NCBI GenBank assembly: GCA_963737555.1
Contig: CAVTTB010000008.1
Coordinates: 434,001-498,000, forward strand
From: JAHJQQ01 sp963737555
Lineage (GTDB): Bacteria; Pseudomonadota; Gammaproteobacteria; Thiohalobacterales; Thiohalobacteraceae
Reading direction: 5' to 3'
Length of the DNA: 64,000 nucleotides
Below the pieces are notes generated by a model. That model made no database searches. It had not been told where the DNA came from and worked only from the letters and a program-made list of their open reading frames with translations. Positions 17,878-25,676 of this stretch are shown here, in pieces (the first letter of the stretch is position 1; each line of letters opens with the position of its first letter). Made by a program: the position numbers and the translations under genes.

Positions 17878-18925
17878 TGCGACACCACGTGTGCTGCGGG
17901 TCGCATTGATTGCGGAACGGGCCACGCAGGGTGGGAATCTCAAGGATGTGCTGGAGGCGGGTGGTCTGCAGGTCGCCATGAACCAGACCATCTGTGATTA
18001 CGATCCGGAAGGCGTCAGCAGTGACGATATCGATGTCTTGCTGGTCAATCTCGATCAAGATACCAATTATGAGTTAGAGCGTTTGGAAGCGCTGATCGAG
18101 CGCTCTGCCGTGCCGATCCTGTTCAATGAGGGCGGCATAACCAGCGGCTCGGGTTGGAGCAGAAAATTATTTGCCAAATTAGCCAGTCTGGCACAGAGCC
18201 AGACGACGCCGGTGAAAGACGCGCGCCTGCAACAGGTCGAAATGGTTGCCGAGACGCTGCCGGTTGAAACGCTTGGCCACGCGCGCGCTGGCGTTGCGCG
18301 ACCCGCGCTGCGGGTAATCAACAAAGACAACGATTCTGAAGGGGCCGCGGAAACTGTCTGGGTGTTGGGGTCGTCCCTGGGTGGGCCGCAGGCACTCAAA
18401 TTATTTTTGAGCAAGTTGCCGGAAAATCTGCCGGTGGGATTTGTCATTGCCCAGCATATTGGCAAACCGTTTGTGCCGCTGTTGGCGGAGCAATTGGGGC
18501 GCATTACAGGTTTGCGCGTAATGCCGGCTGTGGCGGGGCGGAATCTTCGCGCCCGTGAGGTGATTCTGGTGCCGATCGATGTGCGCTTCGCCTTGACCGA
18601 GCAGGGTGTTGTGGAACTGCGCGATGAGCCTACACGCGGCCCCTACAAACCATGCATCGACGAGGTGATGGAGGAAGTGGCGCGCTGTTATGGCGTGCGC
18701 GCCGGCGCCATCGTGTTCAGCGGGATGGGTGAAGACGGTGCACTGGGCGCAGTCGCGATCAATGCCGCAGGCGGTCAAGTGTGGGCGCAGGATGCGGACA
18801 GTTGCGTGATCAGCAGTATGCCGGATGCCACGCGTCGGCGCGGAGTTGTGGAGTTCAGCGGCACACCGGATGAATTGGCGATGCGTGTGGCGGACCAGTA
18901 CAGGGTGCGCGCCGGCGCGGGCTGA
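17870..18925 (+). CDS. chpB: ChpB: CheB-type receptor methylesterase
   Basis: A 351-residue protein. The C-terminal methylesterase domain (~160-350) shows the catalytic triad: Ser169 in GSSLGG, His196 in IAQHI and Asp289 in GMGEDGA. It removes methyl groups from PilJ, opposing PilK. The first ~130 residues look like a receiver fold (LRVALIAERATQGGNLKDVLEAGG, IDVLLVNLD) but lack the acidic pair and the usual lysine, so it is probably not phosphorylated. The start at 17870 overlaps the end of chpA by 8 bp. A PilG/ChpA-independent mode of control is inferred from the missing phosphosite. Confidence 0.9.
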   Translation: MVDATPRVLRVALIAERATQGGNLKDVLEAGGLQVAMNQTICDYDPEGVSSDDIDVLLVNLDQDTNYELERLEALIERSAVPILFNEGGITSGSGWSRKLFAKLASLAQSQTTPVKDARLQQVEMVAETLPVETLGHARAGVARPALRVINKDNDSEGAAETVWVLGSSLGGPQALKLFLSKLPENLPVGFVIAQHIGKPFVPLLAEQLGRITGLRVMPAVAGRNLRAREVILVPIDVRFALTEQGVVELRDEPTRGPYKPCIDEVMEEVARCYGVRAGAIVFSGMGEDGALGAVAINAAGGQVWAQDADSCVISSMPDATRRRGVVEFSGTPDELAMRVADQYRVRAGAG

Positions 18926-18956
18926 TCCGAGCAGGAACATTATCAGGAGAGCAATG

Positions 18957-19424
18957 ATGCTAACGACAGTTCAGGATGCCATTCGTACTTTGATTATCCC
19001 ACTGCAGGATCGCAATCTGCTGTTGCCCAATGTGGCGGTTGCGGAAGTCGTGCCGTATATGCGCCCACGTGCCATTGCCGATGCGCCGGATTGGATGCTG
19101 GGTGTGATCAGCTGGCGCGGTTTGAATATCCCGTTGATTTCGTATGATCGCCTGCACGGTGTCCAGACCGAAGGCGTGATCGGGCAGGCACGTATCGCGG
19201 TGATCAATACAGTGCATGCCAACGGCGGCCTGGAGTTCTATGCGCTGGTGACAGCAGGTATTCCGCAGCTCAAGCGGGCCAATACGGATAATATCCAGGA
19301 AGTGTCTGCCGACGCCGGGGAAGGACAGTTATCCCAGGTTCAGCTCGCCGATATCGCTGCGGTGATCCCGGATCTGGATGCGCTCGAAACCGTTGTGGCG
19401 CAGACCTGGCAGCAGGTCGCCTGA
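18957..19424 (+). CDS. chpC: ChpC: CheW-like adaptor protein
   Basis: A 155-residue CheW-domain protein: RTLIIPLQDRNLLLPNVAVAEVV, WMLGVISWRGLNIPLISYDRL with the SWRG turn, and FYALVTAGIPQLKRA. ChpC links extra chemoreceptors to ChpA. AGGAGA at 18945-18950 gives good spacing to the ATG at 18957; an ATG one codon earlier is too close. It ends the pilGHIJK-chpABC operon and converges on rsmE with only 7 bp between stops, so no independent terminator is visible. Confidence 0.88.
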   Translation: MLTTVQDAIRTLIIPLQDRNLLLPNVAVAEVVPYMRPRAIADAPDWMLGVISWRGLNIPLISYDRLHGVQTEGVIGQARIAVINTVHANGGLEFYALVTAGIPQLKRANTDNIQEVSADAGEGQLSQVQLADIAAVIPDLDALETVVAQTWQQVA

Positions 19425-19431
19425 GCGCGCG

Positions 19432-20169
19432 TTAGCGAAAATCCCCCCAGATTCCCTGCAAAGCGGCCAACGCAACCAGCGCCGCAGTTTCCGTGCGTAA
19501 CACGCGCGGACCGAGGCGCAGGCGCAAGAAGCCATTCCCTGTCGCGAGTTCGCGCTCGTGCGGACTCAAGCCACCTTCCGGCCCGACCAGCAGACTGACC
19601 GACGTGATCGGACCGCTCAGGCTGGCCACACTCACATCGCCTTCCGGATCGAGAAACAGCGCGTGCGCCCTGTGCTCACGCGTAGCCAGCCATTGATCCA
19701 AGCGTTGCACCGGCAACAGTTCCGGAATGCGGTTGCGGCCGGATTGTTCGCAGGCATGCAGGATGATGCCTTGCCAATGTTGCAGGCGTTTTTCCTCGCG
19801 TTCGCCGCTGAGTTTGACCTGTGTGCGTTCGGTGCTGATCGGTGCGATCCGCTGCACGCCCATTTCGACGGCCTTCTGAATGGTGTAGTCCATGCGCTCG
19901 CCGCGCGAAATGCCTTGGGCGAGTTCGATGGTCAGTGGCGATTCGGTGTTGCGTGTGTGCCGGTGCAGAATCCTGCAGGTTGCCGAGTCTTTGCGTACGT
20001 CGACCAGTTGGGCGCGGTATTCGGCGTCTTCACGGCCGTTGAACAGAATAATTTCATCGCCGGCGCGCAGTCGCAGCACCCGTACCACATGCCCGATCGC
20101 ACGTGCATCCAGCGCGACTTCAGCGTCGGGGTGTAAGGTTGCAGGCAGGTAGATGCGCGGTATAGTCAT
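19432..20169 (-). CDS. rsmE: 16S rRNA m3U1498 methyltransferase RsmE
   Basis: A 245-residue SPOUT methyltransferase that methylates N3 of U1498 in 16S rRNA. An N-terminal PUA-like domain (IPRIYLPATL...HVVRVLRLRAGDEIILFNG) precedes the knotted SAM-binding core, with VEMGVQRIAPISTERTQVKL, ILHACEQSGRNRIPEL, LLVGPEGGLSPHE and LGPRVLRTETAAL. Length and motifs are complete. The ATG at 20169 is chosen since family proteins start at the strand TIPRIYLP; an extension to 20193 is unlikely. It stands alone between the chp operon and metF. Confidence 0.95.
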   Translation of the reverse strand: MTIPRIYLPATLHPDAEVALDARAIGHVVRVLRLRAGDEIILFNGREDAEYRAQLVDVRKDSATCRILHRHTRNTESPLTIELAQGISRGERMDYTIQKAVEMGVQRIAPISTERTQVKLSGEREEKRLQHWQGIILHACEQSGRNRIPELLPVQRLDQWLATREHRAHALFLDPEGDVSVASLSGPITSVSLLVGPEGGLSPHERELATGNGFLRLRLGPRVLRTETAALVALAALQGIWGDFR

Positions 20170-20219
20170 GGCAGAGGGTGCCTGAATGCGCATAGCGGTG
20201 CGCGCACGTCAGCGTAGGT

Positions 20220-21074
20220 TCAACTATTCAGTCCAAGATTCTTCCATAACGCCACCGTCGGTCCAGTGATGTTCATGGTGTAGAAGTGCAGTCCGGGTGC
20301 GCCCTGGTCAAGCAGGATGCGACACATTTCGGTGACGACGTCTTCACCGAAGGCGCTGATGGAGGCCTTGTCATCACCAAAACCTTCCAGGCGTTTGCGG
20401 ATCCAGCGTGGCAGTTCCGCGCCGCAGGCATCGGAGAAGCGCGCCAGTTGCGTGTAGTTGGTGATCGGCATGATGCCCGGCACGATGGGCAGGTCCACGC
20501 CGAGTTTTTCGCAGCTGTCGACAAAACGGAAATAGGCGTAGGGGTTGTAGAAATATTGGGTGATGGCGCTGTCGGCGCCGGCCTCGACCTTGCGCTTGAA
20601 GTTCAGAAGATCCTTCTCGGCATTCGCGGCCTGCGGATGAAATTCCGGGTACGCGGCGACTTCGATATGAAAATGTTTGCCGGTTTCCAGGCGGATGAAT
20701 TCCACCAATTCGTTGGCGTAGCGGAATTCGCCGGCCTCGCGCATGCCCGAGGGCATGTCGCCGCGCAGGGCGACGATCTGATGAATGCCGGCTTCGCGAT
20801 AGGCGCTCAGCAGTTCGCGGATATTTTCTTTCGTCGAGCCGATGCAGGATAAATGCGGCGCGGCATCGATGCCGGAATCGCGTTGTATCTCGGTGACGGT
20901 ATCGAAGGTGCGGTCGCGCGTAGAGCCGCCGGCACCGAAGGTCACCGAGAAGAAGCGTGGCTTGAGCGCGGCGAGTTCGGCGCGCACAACACGCAGTTTC
21001 TCCGCGCCCTCGTCGGACTTGGGCGGGAAAAATTCGAAACTGAAGACGCGCGGATATTTTTGTTGTGATTGCAT
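20220..21074 (-). CDS. metF: methylenetetrahydrofolate reductase
   Basis: A 284-residue FAD-dependent TIM-barrel enzyme reducing 5,10-methylene-THF to 5-methyl-THF for methionine synthesis. It shows VFSFEFFPPKSDEGAEKL, FFSVTFGAGGSTRDRT, PHLSCIGSTKENIRELL, IVALRGDMP and GADSAITQYFYNP. The C-terminal FYTMN is also typical. The ATG at 21074 is supported by the family start (FSFEFFPPK soon after). An upstream extension would translate the repeat array at 21.1 kb. With ahcY and metK it forms an activated-methyl-cycle cluster on the minus strand. Confidence 0.96.
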   Translation of the reverse strand: MQSQQKYPRVFSFEFFPPKSDEGAEKLRVVRAELAALKPRFFSVTFGAGGSTRDRTFDTVTEIQRDSGIDAAPHLSCIGSTKENIRELLSAYREAGIHQIVALRGDMPSGMREAGEFRYANELVEFIRLETGKHFHIEVAAYPEFHPQAANAEKDLLNFKRKVEAGADSAITQYFYNPYAYFRFVDSCEKLGVDLPIVPGIMPITNYTQLARFSDACGAELPRWIRKRLEGFGDDKASISAFGEDVVTEMCRILLDQGAPGLHFYTMNITGPTVALWKNLGLNS

Positions 21075-21081
21075 TTTAGAT

Positions 21082-21300
21082 GAACCGCCAAGACGCCAAG
21101 GGCGCCAAGAAATCTTAGGGCGAACCGCCAAGGCGCCAAGACGCCAAGAAAATGCTTATTGGAACCGCCAAGACGCCAAGTTACGCCAAGAATAGTCTAA
21201 TGTGAAAAGACGATTCATCTTCACATTAAGTTTTCTTGGCGTCTTGGCGTCTTGGCGGTTCCATTCTCTTTCTTGGCGAACTTGGCGTCTTGGCGGTTCA
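21082..21300. repeat. 40-bp tandem and inverted GAACCGCCAAG repeat array
   Basis: The metF-ahcY spacer is built of a repeated block beginning GAACCGCCAAGACGCCAAG. Three direct copies start at 21082, 21122 and 21162, exactly 40 bp apart. Two inverted copies end at about 21261 and 21299, 38 bp apart. The two halves face each other around a ~45-bp AT-rich centre, so a transcript could fold into a long imperfect hairpin. The short core CTTGGCG occurs many times. It lies downstream of ahcY and upstream of metF on the same strand. It is not coding, and CRISPR is excluded by the short, decaying spacers. Confidence 0.85.
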
Positions 21301-21309
21301 GCCTAAGCA

Positions 21310-22731
21310 TCAATACCGATAGTGATTCGGCTTGTACGGACCTTCGACCGGTACGCCGATGTAGTCGGCCTGAACCTTTGACAGCTGGGTCAGGTTGACG
21401 CCGATCTTCTTCAAGTGCAGGCGTGCGACTTTTTCGTCGAGGATCTTCGGCAACACGTAGACCTTCTTCTCGTAGTTCTCACCGCGGCTGAACAGTTCCA
21501 TCTGCGCCATCACCTGGTTGGTGAAGGATGCCGACATCACGAAGCTCGGATGGCCGGTGGCGCAGCCGAGATTCACCAGGCGGCCCTTGGCGAGGATGAT
21601 GATGCGCTTGCCGTCGGGGAAGATGACGTGATCGACCTGCGGCTTGATTTCTTCCCACTGGTATTTTTCCAGCGAGGCGATGTCGATTTCGGAATCGAAG
21701 TGACCGATGTTGCAGACGATGGCCTGATCTTTCATCGCCGCCATGTGGTCGTGCACGATGACGTTCTCGTTGCCGGTGGTGGTGACGAAGATGTCGCCGA
21801 GCTTGCAGGCATCATCCATGGTCACGACGCGATAGCCTTCCATCGCCGCCTGCAGTGCGCAGATCGGATCGATCTCGGTGACCCAGGTGGTCGCGCCCAT
21901 GCCGCGGAAGGCCTGCGCACAGCCCTTGCCGACGTCGCCGTAACCGAGCACCACGCAGATCTTGCCGGCGATCATGACGTCGGTCGCGCGCTTGATGCCG
22001 TCGAGCAGTGATTCACGGCAGCCGTACAGATTGTCGAACTTGGATTTGGTCACCGAGTCGTTGACGTTCATCGCCGGCCACAGCAGTTCGCCGCGCTCTT
22101 GCATCTGATACAGACGGTGCACGCCGGTGGTGGTCTCTTCGGTCACGCCTTTCACGGCCTTGCCGATGTTGGTCCACTTTTTCGGATCTTTGGCCATGCT
22201 CTGCTTGACCAGCGCGAGGAACACCTTCCACTCTTCGTTGACGCCCGGCTTGGCATCCGGCACCACGCCGGCGGCTTCATACTCGGTGCCCTTGTGGATC
22301 AGCATGGTGGCGTCGCCGCCGTCATCCAGAATCATGTTCGGGCCTTTACCGTCCGGCCAGGTCAGCGCCTGCTCGGTGCACCACCAGTATTCTTCCAGCG
22401 TCTCACCCTTCCAGGCGAACACCGGAACGCCGGCGGCGGCAATCGCAGCGGCGGCGTGATCTTGCGTCGAGAAGATGTTGCACGAGGCCCAGCGCACTTG
22501 CGCGCCGAGTTTGACCAGCGTCTCGATCAGCACGGCGGTTTGAATGGTCATGTGCAGCGAGCCGGTGATGCGCGCGCCCTTGAGCGGTTGCGCTTTGCCG
22601 AACTCTTCGCACAGCGCCATCAGGCCGGGCATTTCGGTCTCGGCGATGGCGATCTCTTTGCGACCCCAACCGGCTTGGTTGATGTCGGCAACTTTGTAAT
22701 CGGTGAACTTTGTATCGGTAACTGCGTTCAT
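21310..22731 (-). CDS. ahcY: S-adenosylhomocysteinase
   Basis: A 473-residue NAD-dependent enzyme that splits S-adenosylhomocysteine into adenosine and homocysteine, relieving inhibition of methyltransferases. Signatures are ITGSLHMTIQTAVLIETL, FSTQDHAAAAIA, NVNDSVTKSKFDNLYGCRESL (split), the NAD site VVLGYGDVGKGCA and C-terminal YKPNHYRY. The ATG at 22731 is chosen; the longer frame to 22809 runs into the riboswitch. An SAH riboswitch and a consensus -10 box lie directly upstream, so expression should rise when SAH accumulates. Confidence 0.97.
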   Translation of the reverse strand: MNAVTDTKFTDYKVADINQAGWGRKEIAIAETEMPGLMALCEEFGKAQPLKGARITGSLHMTIQTAVLIETLVKLGAQVRWASCNIFSTQDHAAAAIAAAGVPVFAWKGETLEEYWWCTEQALTWPDGKGPNMILDDGGDATMLIHKGTEYEAAGVVPDAKPGVNEEWKVFLALVKQSMAKDPKKWTNIGKAVKGVTEETTTGVHRLYQMQERGELLWPAMNVNDSVTKSKFDNLYGCRESLLDGIKRATDVMIAGKICVVLGYGDVGKGCAQAFRGMGATTWVTEIDPICALQAAMEGYRVVTMDDACKLGDIFVTTTGNENVIVHDHMAAMKDQAIVCNIGHFDSEIDIASLEKYQWEEIKPQVDHVIFPDGKRIIILAKGRLVNLGCATGHPSFVMSASFTNQVMAQMELFSRGENYEKKVYVLPKILDEKVARLHLKKIGVNLTQLSKVQADYIGVPVEGPYKPNHYRY

Positions 22732-22753
22732 GTAAATGACTCCATTACAGAAC

Positions 22754-22824
22754 GAGCGCGGTTGTAGCTGGCCTCGCTCCGAGCCTGGCAGGGACAAATC
22801 CTGTTGCAACGCTCCTCGGAGAGA
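22754..22824 (-). ncRNA. SAH riboswitch upstream of ahcY
   Basis: Read on the minus strand, the leader has the SAH-riboswitch core. The P1 helix is a perfect 7-bp pair, CUCCGAG (22815-22821) with CUCGGAG (22777-22783). Inside it are GAGCGUUGCAAC and UGCCAGGCUCGG, the conserved ligand-site strings. The pseudoknot pairs GAGCG (22810-22814) with CGCUC (22754-22758). A small inner hairpin CAGG...CCUG fits P2. The element ends ~22 nt before the ahcY start, with GGAG in between. In known examples SAH binding turns on ahcY. The match to consensus is by eye; a covariance-model search would confirm it. Confidence 0.9.
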
Positions 22825-22834
22825 GGAATGAAAA

Positions 22835-22864
22835 ATTATATTTTAGCCACGGACTCACACGGAA
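22835..22864 (-). promoter_or_regulatory. promoter for the riboswitch-ahcY transcript
   Basis: A perfect TATAAT lies at 22835-22840 on the minus strand, 11-14 nt before the first riboswitch helix, so transcription would start just ahead of the aptamer. The -35 region is weak (TTCCGT with an 18-bp spacer) and falls inside the arm of the palindromic repeat at 22844-22944. The dispersed repeat therefore supplies part of this promoter. Confidence 0.5.
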
Positions 22865-22944
22865 AACACTAGACGTAAATTAAGGCAACAAACATGCAAC
22901 GGGGTTATTTTCATAGTCCGTGTTTTCCGTGTGGTCCGTGGCTA
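22844..22944. repeat. CACGGA-type palindromic repeat, copy 1
   Basis: A ~100-bp inverted repeat between metK and ahcY. Left arm TAGCCACGGA...CACGGAAAACAC mirrors right arm GTGTTTTCCGTG...TCCGTGGCTA, with an AT-rich centre. The same arms recur at 30105-30180 between pgk and pyk, so this is a dispersed family. It may terminate metK transcription or act as an mRNA-processing hairpin. Confidence 0.85.
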
Positions 22945-22952
22945 TATGAAGT

Positions 22953-24116
22953 TTAAATCCCTGCGCCTTCGCGCAACATGCCGGCCTTGTCGGTACGTTC
23001 CCACGGCAGGTCGATATCCTCGCGGCCGAAGTGACCGTAGCTGGCGGTCTGGCGATAAATCGGCCGCAGCAGATCGAGCATGGTGATGATGCCCCACGGA
23101 CGCAGGTCGAAGTGTTCGCGCACCAGTTTCACGATCAGGGCATTGTCGACCTTGTTGGTACCAAAGGTCTCGACGCTGATGGAGGTCGGTTCGGCCACGC
23201 CGATGGCGTAGGAAATCTGAATTTCGCAGCGTTCGGCCAGACCCGCGGCGACGATATTCTTCGCCACATAACGGCCGGCATAGGCGGCCGAACGGTCGAC
23301 CTTGGACGGGTCTTTGCCCGAGAAGGCGCCGCCGCCGTGACGGGCCATGCCGCCATAGGTGTCGACGATGATCTTGCGCCCGGTCAGACCGCAGTCGCCC
23401 ATCGGTCCGCCGATGACGAATTTGCCGGTCGGGTTGATGTGATATTGGGTGTCCTTGTGCAGCCACTCGGCGGGCAGGACCGGTTTGATGATCATGTCCA
23501 TCACCGCATCTTTCAGATCTTTGTCGGAGATGTCGGGAGAATGCTGGGTCGATAACACCACCGCATCGCAGGCCACCGGTCGGCCGTTTTCATAGCGGAA
23601 GGTCACCTGGCTCTTGGCGTCCGGACGCAGCCACGGCAGCTCGCCGTTCTTGCGCACTTCCGCCTGACGGCGCACCAAGCGGTGCGCGTAATTGATCGGC
23701 GCCGGCATCAGCACGTCGGTTTCGTTGGTCGCGTAGCCGAACATCAGGCCCTGGTCACCGGCGCCCTGATTCTCGCGGTCGCCGCGGTCGACGCCCTGGT
23801 TGATGTCGGGCGACTGCTGGCCCAACGCGTTGAGCATGGCGCAGGTGGCGCCGTCGAAGCCGATGTCGGAACTGGTGTAGCCGATGTCGCTGACCACATC
23901 GCGGACGATCCTTTCGTACTCGATGCCCTTGGCCTGGGTGGTGATCTCGCCCGCCAGGACCACCATGCCGGTCTTGGTCAGCGTCTCGCAGGCGACACGC
24001 GCATGCGGGTCCTGATCGATGATGGCATCCAGAATCGCATCCGAGATCTGGTCGGCCATCTTGTCCGGGTGGCCTTCGGAGACCGATTCTGAGGTGAACA
24101 GATAGTCTTGGCTCAT
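22953..24116 (-). CDS. metK: S-adenosylmethionine synthetase
   Basis: A 387-residue enzyme making SAM from methionine and ATP. Complete motif set: LFTSESVSEGHPDKMADQIS (ATP/Mg site), GEITTQAKG, GAGDQGLMFGYA, the RPDAKSQVTF strand, and the phosphate loop DTYGGMARHGGGAFSGKDPS. It ends with the usual WERTDKA. The ATG at 24116 is set by the conserved N-terminus; a longer frame to 24176 is unsupported. It diverges from the redoxin gene at 24294 and is followed by a palindromic repeat and ahcY. Confidence 0.97.
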   Translation of the reverse strand: MSQDYLFTSESVSEGHPDKMADQISDAILDAIIDQDPHARVACETLTKTGMVVLAGEITTQAKGIEYERIVRDVVSDIGYTSSDIGFDGATCAMLNALGQQSPDINQGVDRGDRENQGAGDQGLMFGYATNETDVLMPAPINYAHRLVRRQAEVRKNGELPWLRPDAKSQVTFRYENGRPVACDAVVLSTQHSPDISDKDLKDAVMDMIIKPVLPAEWLHKDTQYHINPTGKFVIGGPMGDCGLTGRKIIVDTYGGMARHGGGAFSGKDPSKVDRSAAYAGRYVAKNIVAAGLAERCEIQISYAIGVAEPTSISVETFGTNKVDNALIVKLVREHFDLRPWGIITMLDLLRPIYRQTASYGHFGREDIDLPWERTDKAGMLREGAGI

Positions 24117-24293
24117 GCGTGTGCGTTCCTGCAATGACGGTGGTGACTGTTTTAGGGGCGCTAAGTGTACTGGCATCTTTTCGCTTGTGCGAGCCCCGGC
24201 GCTTTATGGGGGTATGCGGGTCCGGATCGTTTTATACTCAGGAGCCGTCCGGCGTTCGCCGAGTTGACGGCACATCTACTGAGGGGCTTAGCT

Positions 24294-24854
24294 ATGGTGC
24301 GTTTGGAATCTCCCGTCTGCGATTTTGGCCAGCCGGCCCTGGATTTTGCCCTGCCGGGCGTGGATGGCAAGGTGTGGACCCTGGATGCCTGTCGCGGTCC
24401 CAAGGGTCTGCTGGTGATGTTCATCTGCAATCACTGCCCGTATGTGAAGGCGGTGCTCGACCGCATTGTCCGCGATACCCGCGCGCTGCGCGCCGAGGGC
24501 GTCCACAGTGTCGCCATCATGTCCAACGATCCGACCGAATATCCGGAAGATTCGTTCGCCAATATGCAGGCCCTCGCCCGGCGTTTGGATTTCCCGTTCC
24601 CGTATCTGCTGGACGAATCCCAGGCGGTTGCGCAGGCCTATGGGGCCGTCTGCACGCCGGATTTCTTCGGTTACAACGCCGATTTGCAGCTGCAATACCG
24701 TGGCCGTCTGGACGCCAGCCGTAAAGAGGCCGCGCCCGTCGATGTGCGTCGCGATCTGTACGAGGCGATGCATGAAGTGGCGCTGACCGGCACGGGGCCG
24801 GCCGAGCAGATCCCCAGCATGGGCTGTTCGATCAAGTGGAAAGGCGCGGACTGA
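24294..24854 (+). CDS. thioredoxin-like redoxin (AhpC/TSA fold)
   Basis: A 186-residue cytosolic thioredoxin-fold protein. The redox centre is FICNHCPYVKAVLDRI, with cysteines 45 and 48 as CNHC. Around it are DFALPGVDGKVWTLD and VHSVAIMSNDPTEYPEDSF, the peroxiredoxin/redoxin pattern. DESQAVAQAYGAVCTPDFFGY supplies another Cys and the cis-Pro region. The CNHCPYV motif marks a common subgroup annotated as thioredoxin family whose substrate is unknown. GAGGGG lies 8 bp before the ATG. It is followed after 9 bp by the gene at 24864, a probable two-gene operon. Confidence 0.87.
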   Translation: MVRLESPVCDFGQPALDFALPGVDGKVWTLDACRGPKGLLVMFICNHCPYVKAVLDRIVRDTRALRAEGVHSVAIMSNDPTEYPEDSFANMQALARRLDFPFPYLLDESQAVAQAYGAVCTPDFFGYNADLQLQYRGRLDASRKEAAPVDVRRDLYEAMHEVALTGTGPAEQIPSMGCSIKWKGAD

Positions 24855-24863
24855 GAGGCAGGC

Positions 24864-25283
24864 ATGGCGGGATACGAAAGTTTCTACCGCGAGGATCCGC
24901 TGGAGGTCCGACCCGCACAGCTGCCGGCGGCTCACTACAATCTTGCGCACCGTCTGCTGGTTGGCAGTGGCGGCCAATGCCTGTTCGTGCCCATCCGCAG
25001 TATCCAATACCTCGCCGTCATCGACGCCGAAGAGATCATCTTCGTCGACCGCGAAGCCAAACACCTGGTGGAGCTGGCCTGGTGCCATTTCCGACCCCAA
25101 GCCCGCTCTGGGCTGGGCGAGCCGGTGCCGTATGAAATTCACCTCTACCGCGACAAGGCACAGCAGATCCTGCCGCGTCTGCAAGACGAGTTCTTCAAGG
25201 CGTTGAATGAGTTGGAGCGTCGGACGGCGACCGGAAAGGGCGATGCTGCAAGCATCCTGACGTTCCCGTCGCGTGACAAGTAA
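24864..25283 (+). CDS. conserved protein of unknown function
   Basis: A 139-residue soluble protein that I cannot name. It starts MAGYESFYREDPLEVRP and contains QCLFVPIRSIQYLAVIDAEEIIFVD, VELAWCHFRPQARSGLGEPVPYE and a C-terminal helix YRDKAQQILPRLQDEFFKAL. No signal peptide or membrane segment is present. The ATG at 24864 follows AGAGGCAGG. The 9-bp gap to the redoxin gene suggests co-expression. The alternating beta pattern suggests a small alpha/beta regulatory or binding domain, but this is only inference. Confidence 0.7.
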   Translation: MAGYESFYREDPLEVRPAQLPAAHYNLAHRLLVGSGGQCLFVPIRSIQYLAVIDAEEIIFVDREAKHLVELAWCHFRPQARSGLGEPVPYEIHLYRDKAQQILPRLQDEFFKALNELERRTATGKGDAASILTFPSRDK

Positions 25284-25676
25284 CTTGATAAATAAATGGT
25301 ATGCCCGGATAAGAACCGCGCATAACCTGCGCGGCTTGCCTGCAAATTGACGTTTGCCGGCCATGCCCTGAGTTGCGCTATTGCTCCCTGTGTACATCTA
25401 AGGGAGAATACCGCGCTCCTTTCGACCCCCTGTATCGGGGTGGCCGGCAGGTCGCATTCCGCTTACGGATGCAGTGCTTTCAAAGCGGCTATGCCTACGA
25501 CATCAGCCTCTGCGTATCAGCCAAGAGGTGGTGGACTTTCACTGATTTTGGCAGCCAGAACCTGGAGCCTGACCAGGCGGAGGTTTCTTGCTGCAAGCGG
25601 CGTTGGCCGCTCCGGCGCGTGTCCACTGGGCACGCCCCACCAAACGAATTCAAATTTAGACACACAGGAGAGACCA
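25284..25676 (+). other. non-coding leader region upstream of transketolase
   Basis: This 393-bp gap holds no convincing gene. Several short hairpins can be drawn: CCCCCTGTATCGGGG near 25425-25440, AGCGGCGTTGGCCGCT near 25598-25613 and GCGTGTCCACTGGGCACGC near 25617-25635. The last is about 30 bp before the ribosome-binding site CAGGAGAGA. The length and structure allow a regulated 5' leader for the carbon-metabolism genes, but I recognise no known riboswitch class. Confidence 0.3.

Noticed and set aside
11851..19424. Flagellar chemotaxis operon
   Set aside because: PilG/PilH/PilJ signatures and multi-Hpt ChpA identify the type IV pilus system; no flagellar genes are nearby.
21082..21300. 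Possible CRISPR array
   Set aside because: Spacers would be only ~20 bp and themselves contain the repeat core; half the units are inverted; no cas genes.
22844..22944. Insertion sequence
   Set aside because: Inverted repeats are present but there is no transposase reading frame and no target duplication could be seen.
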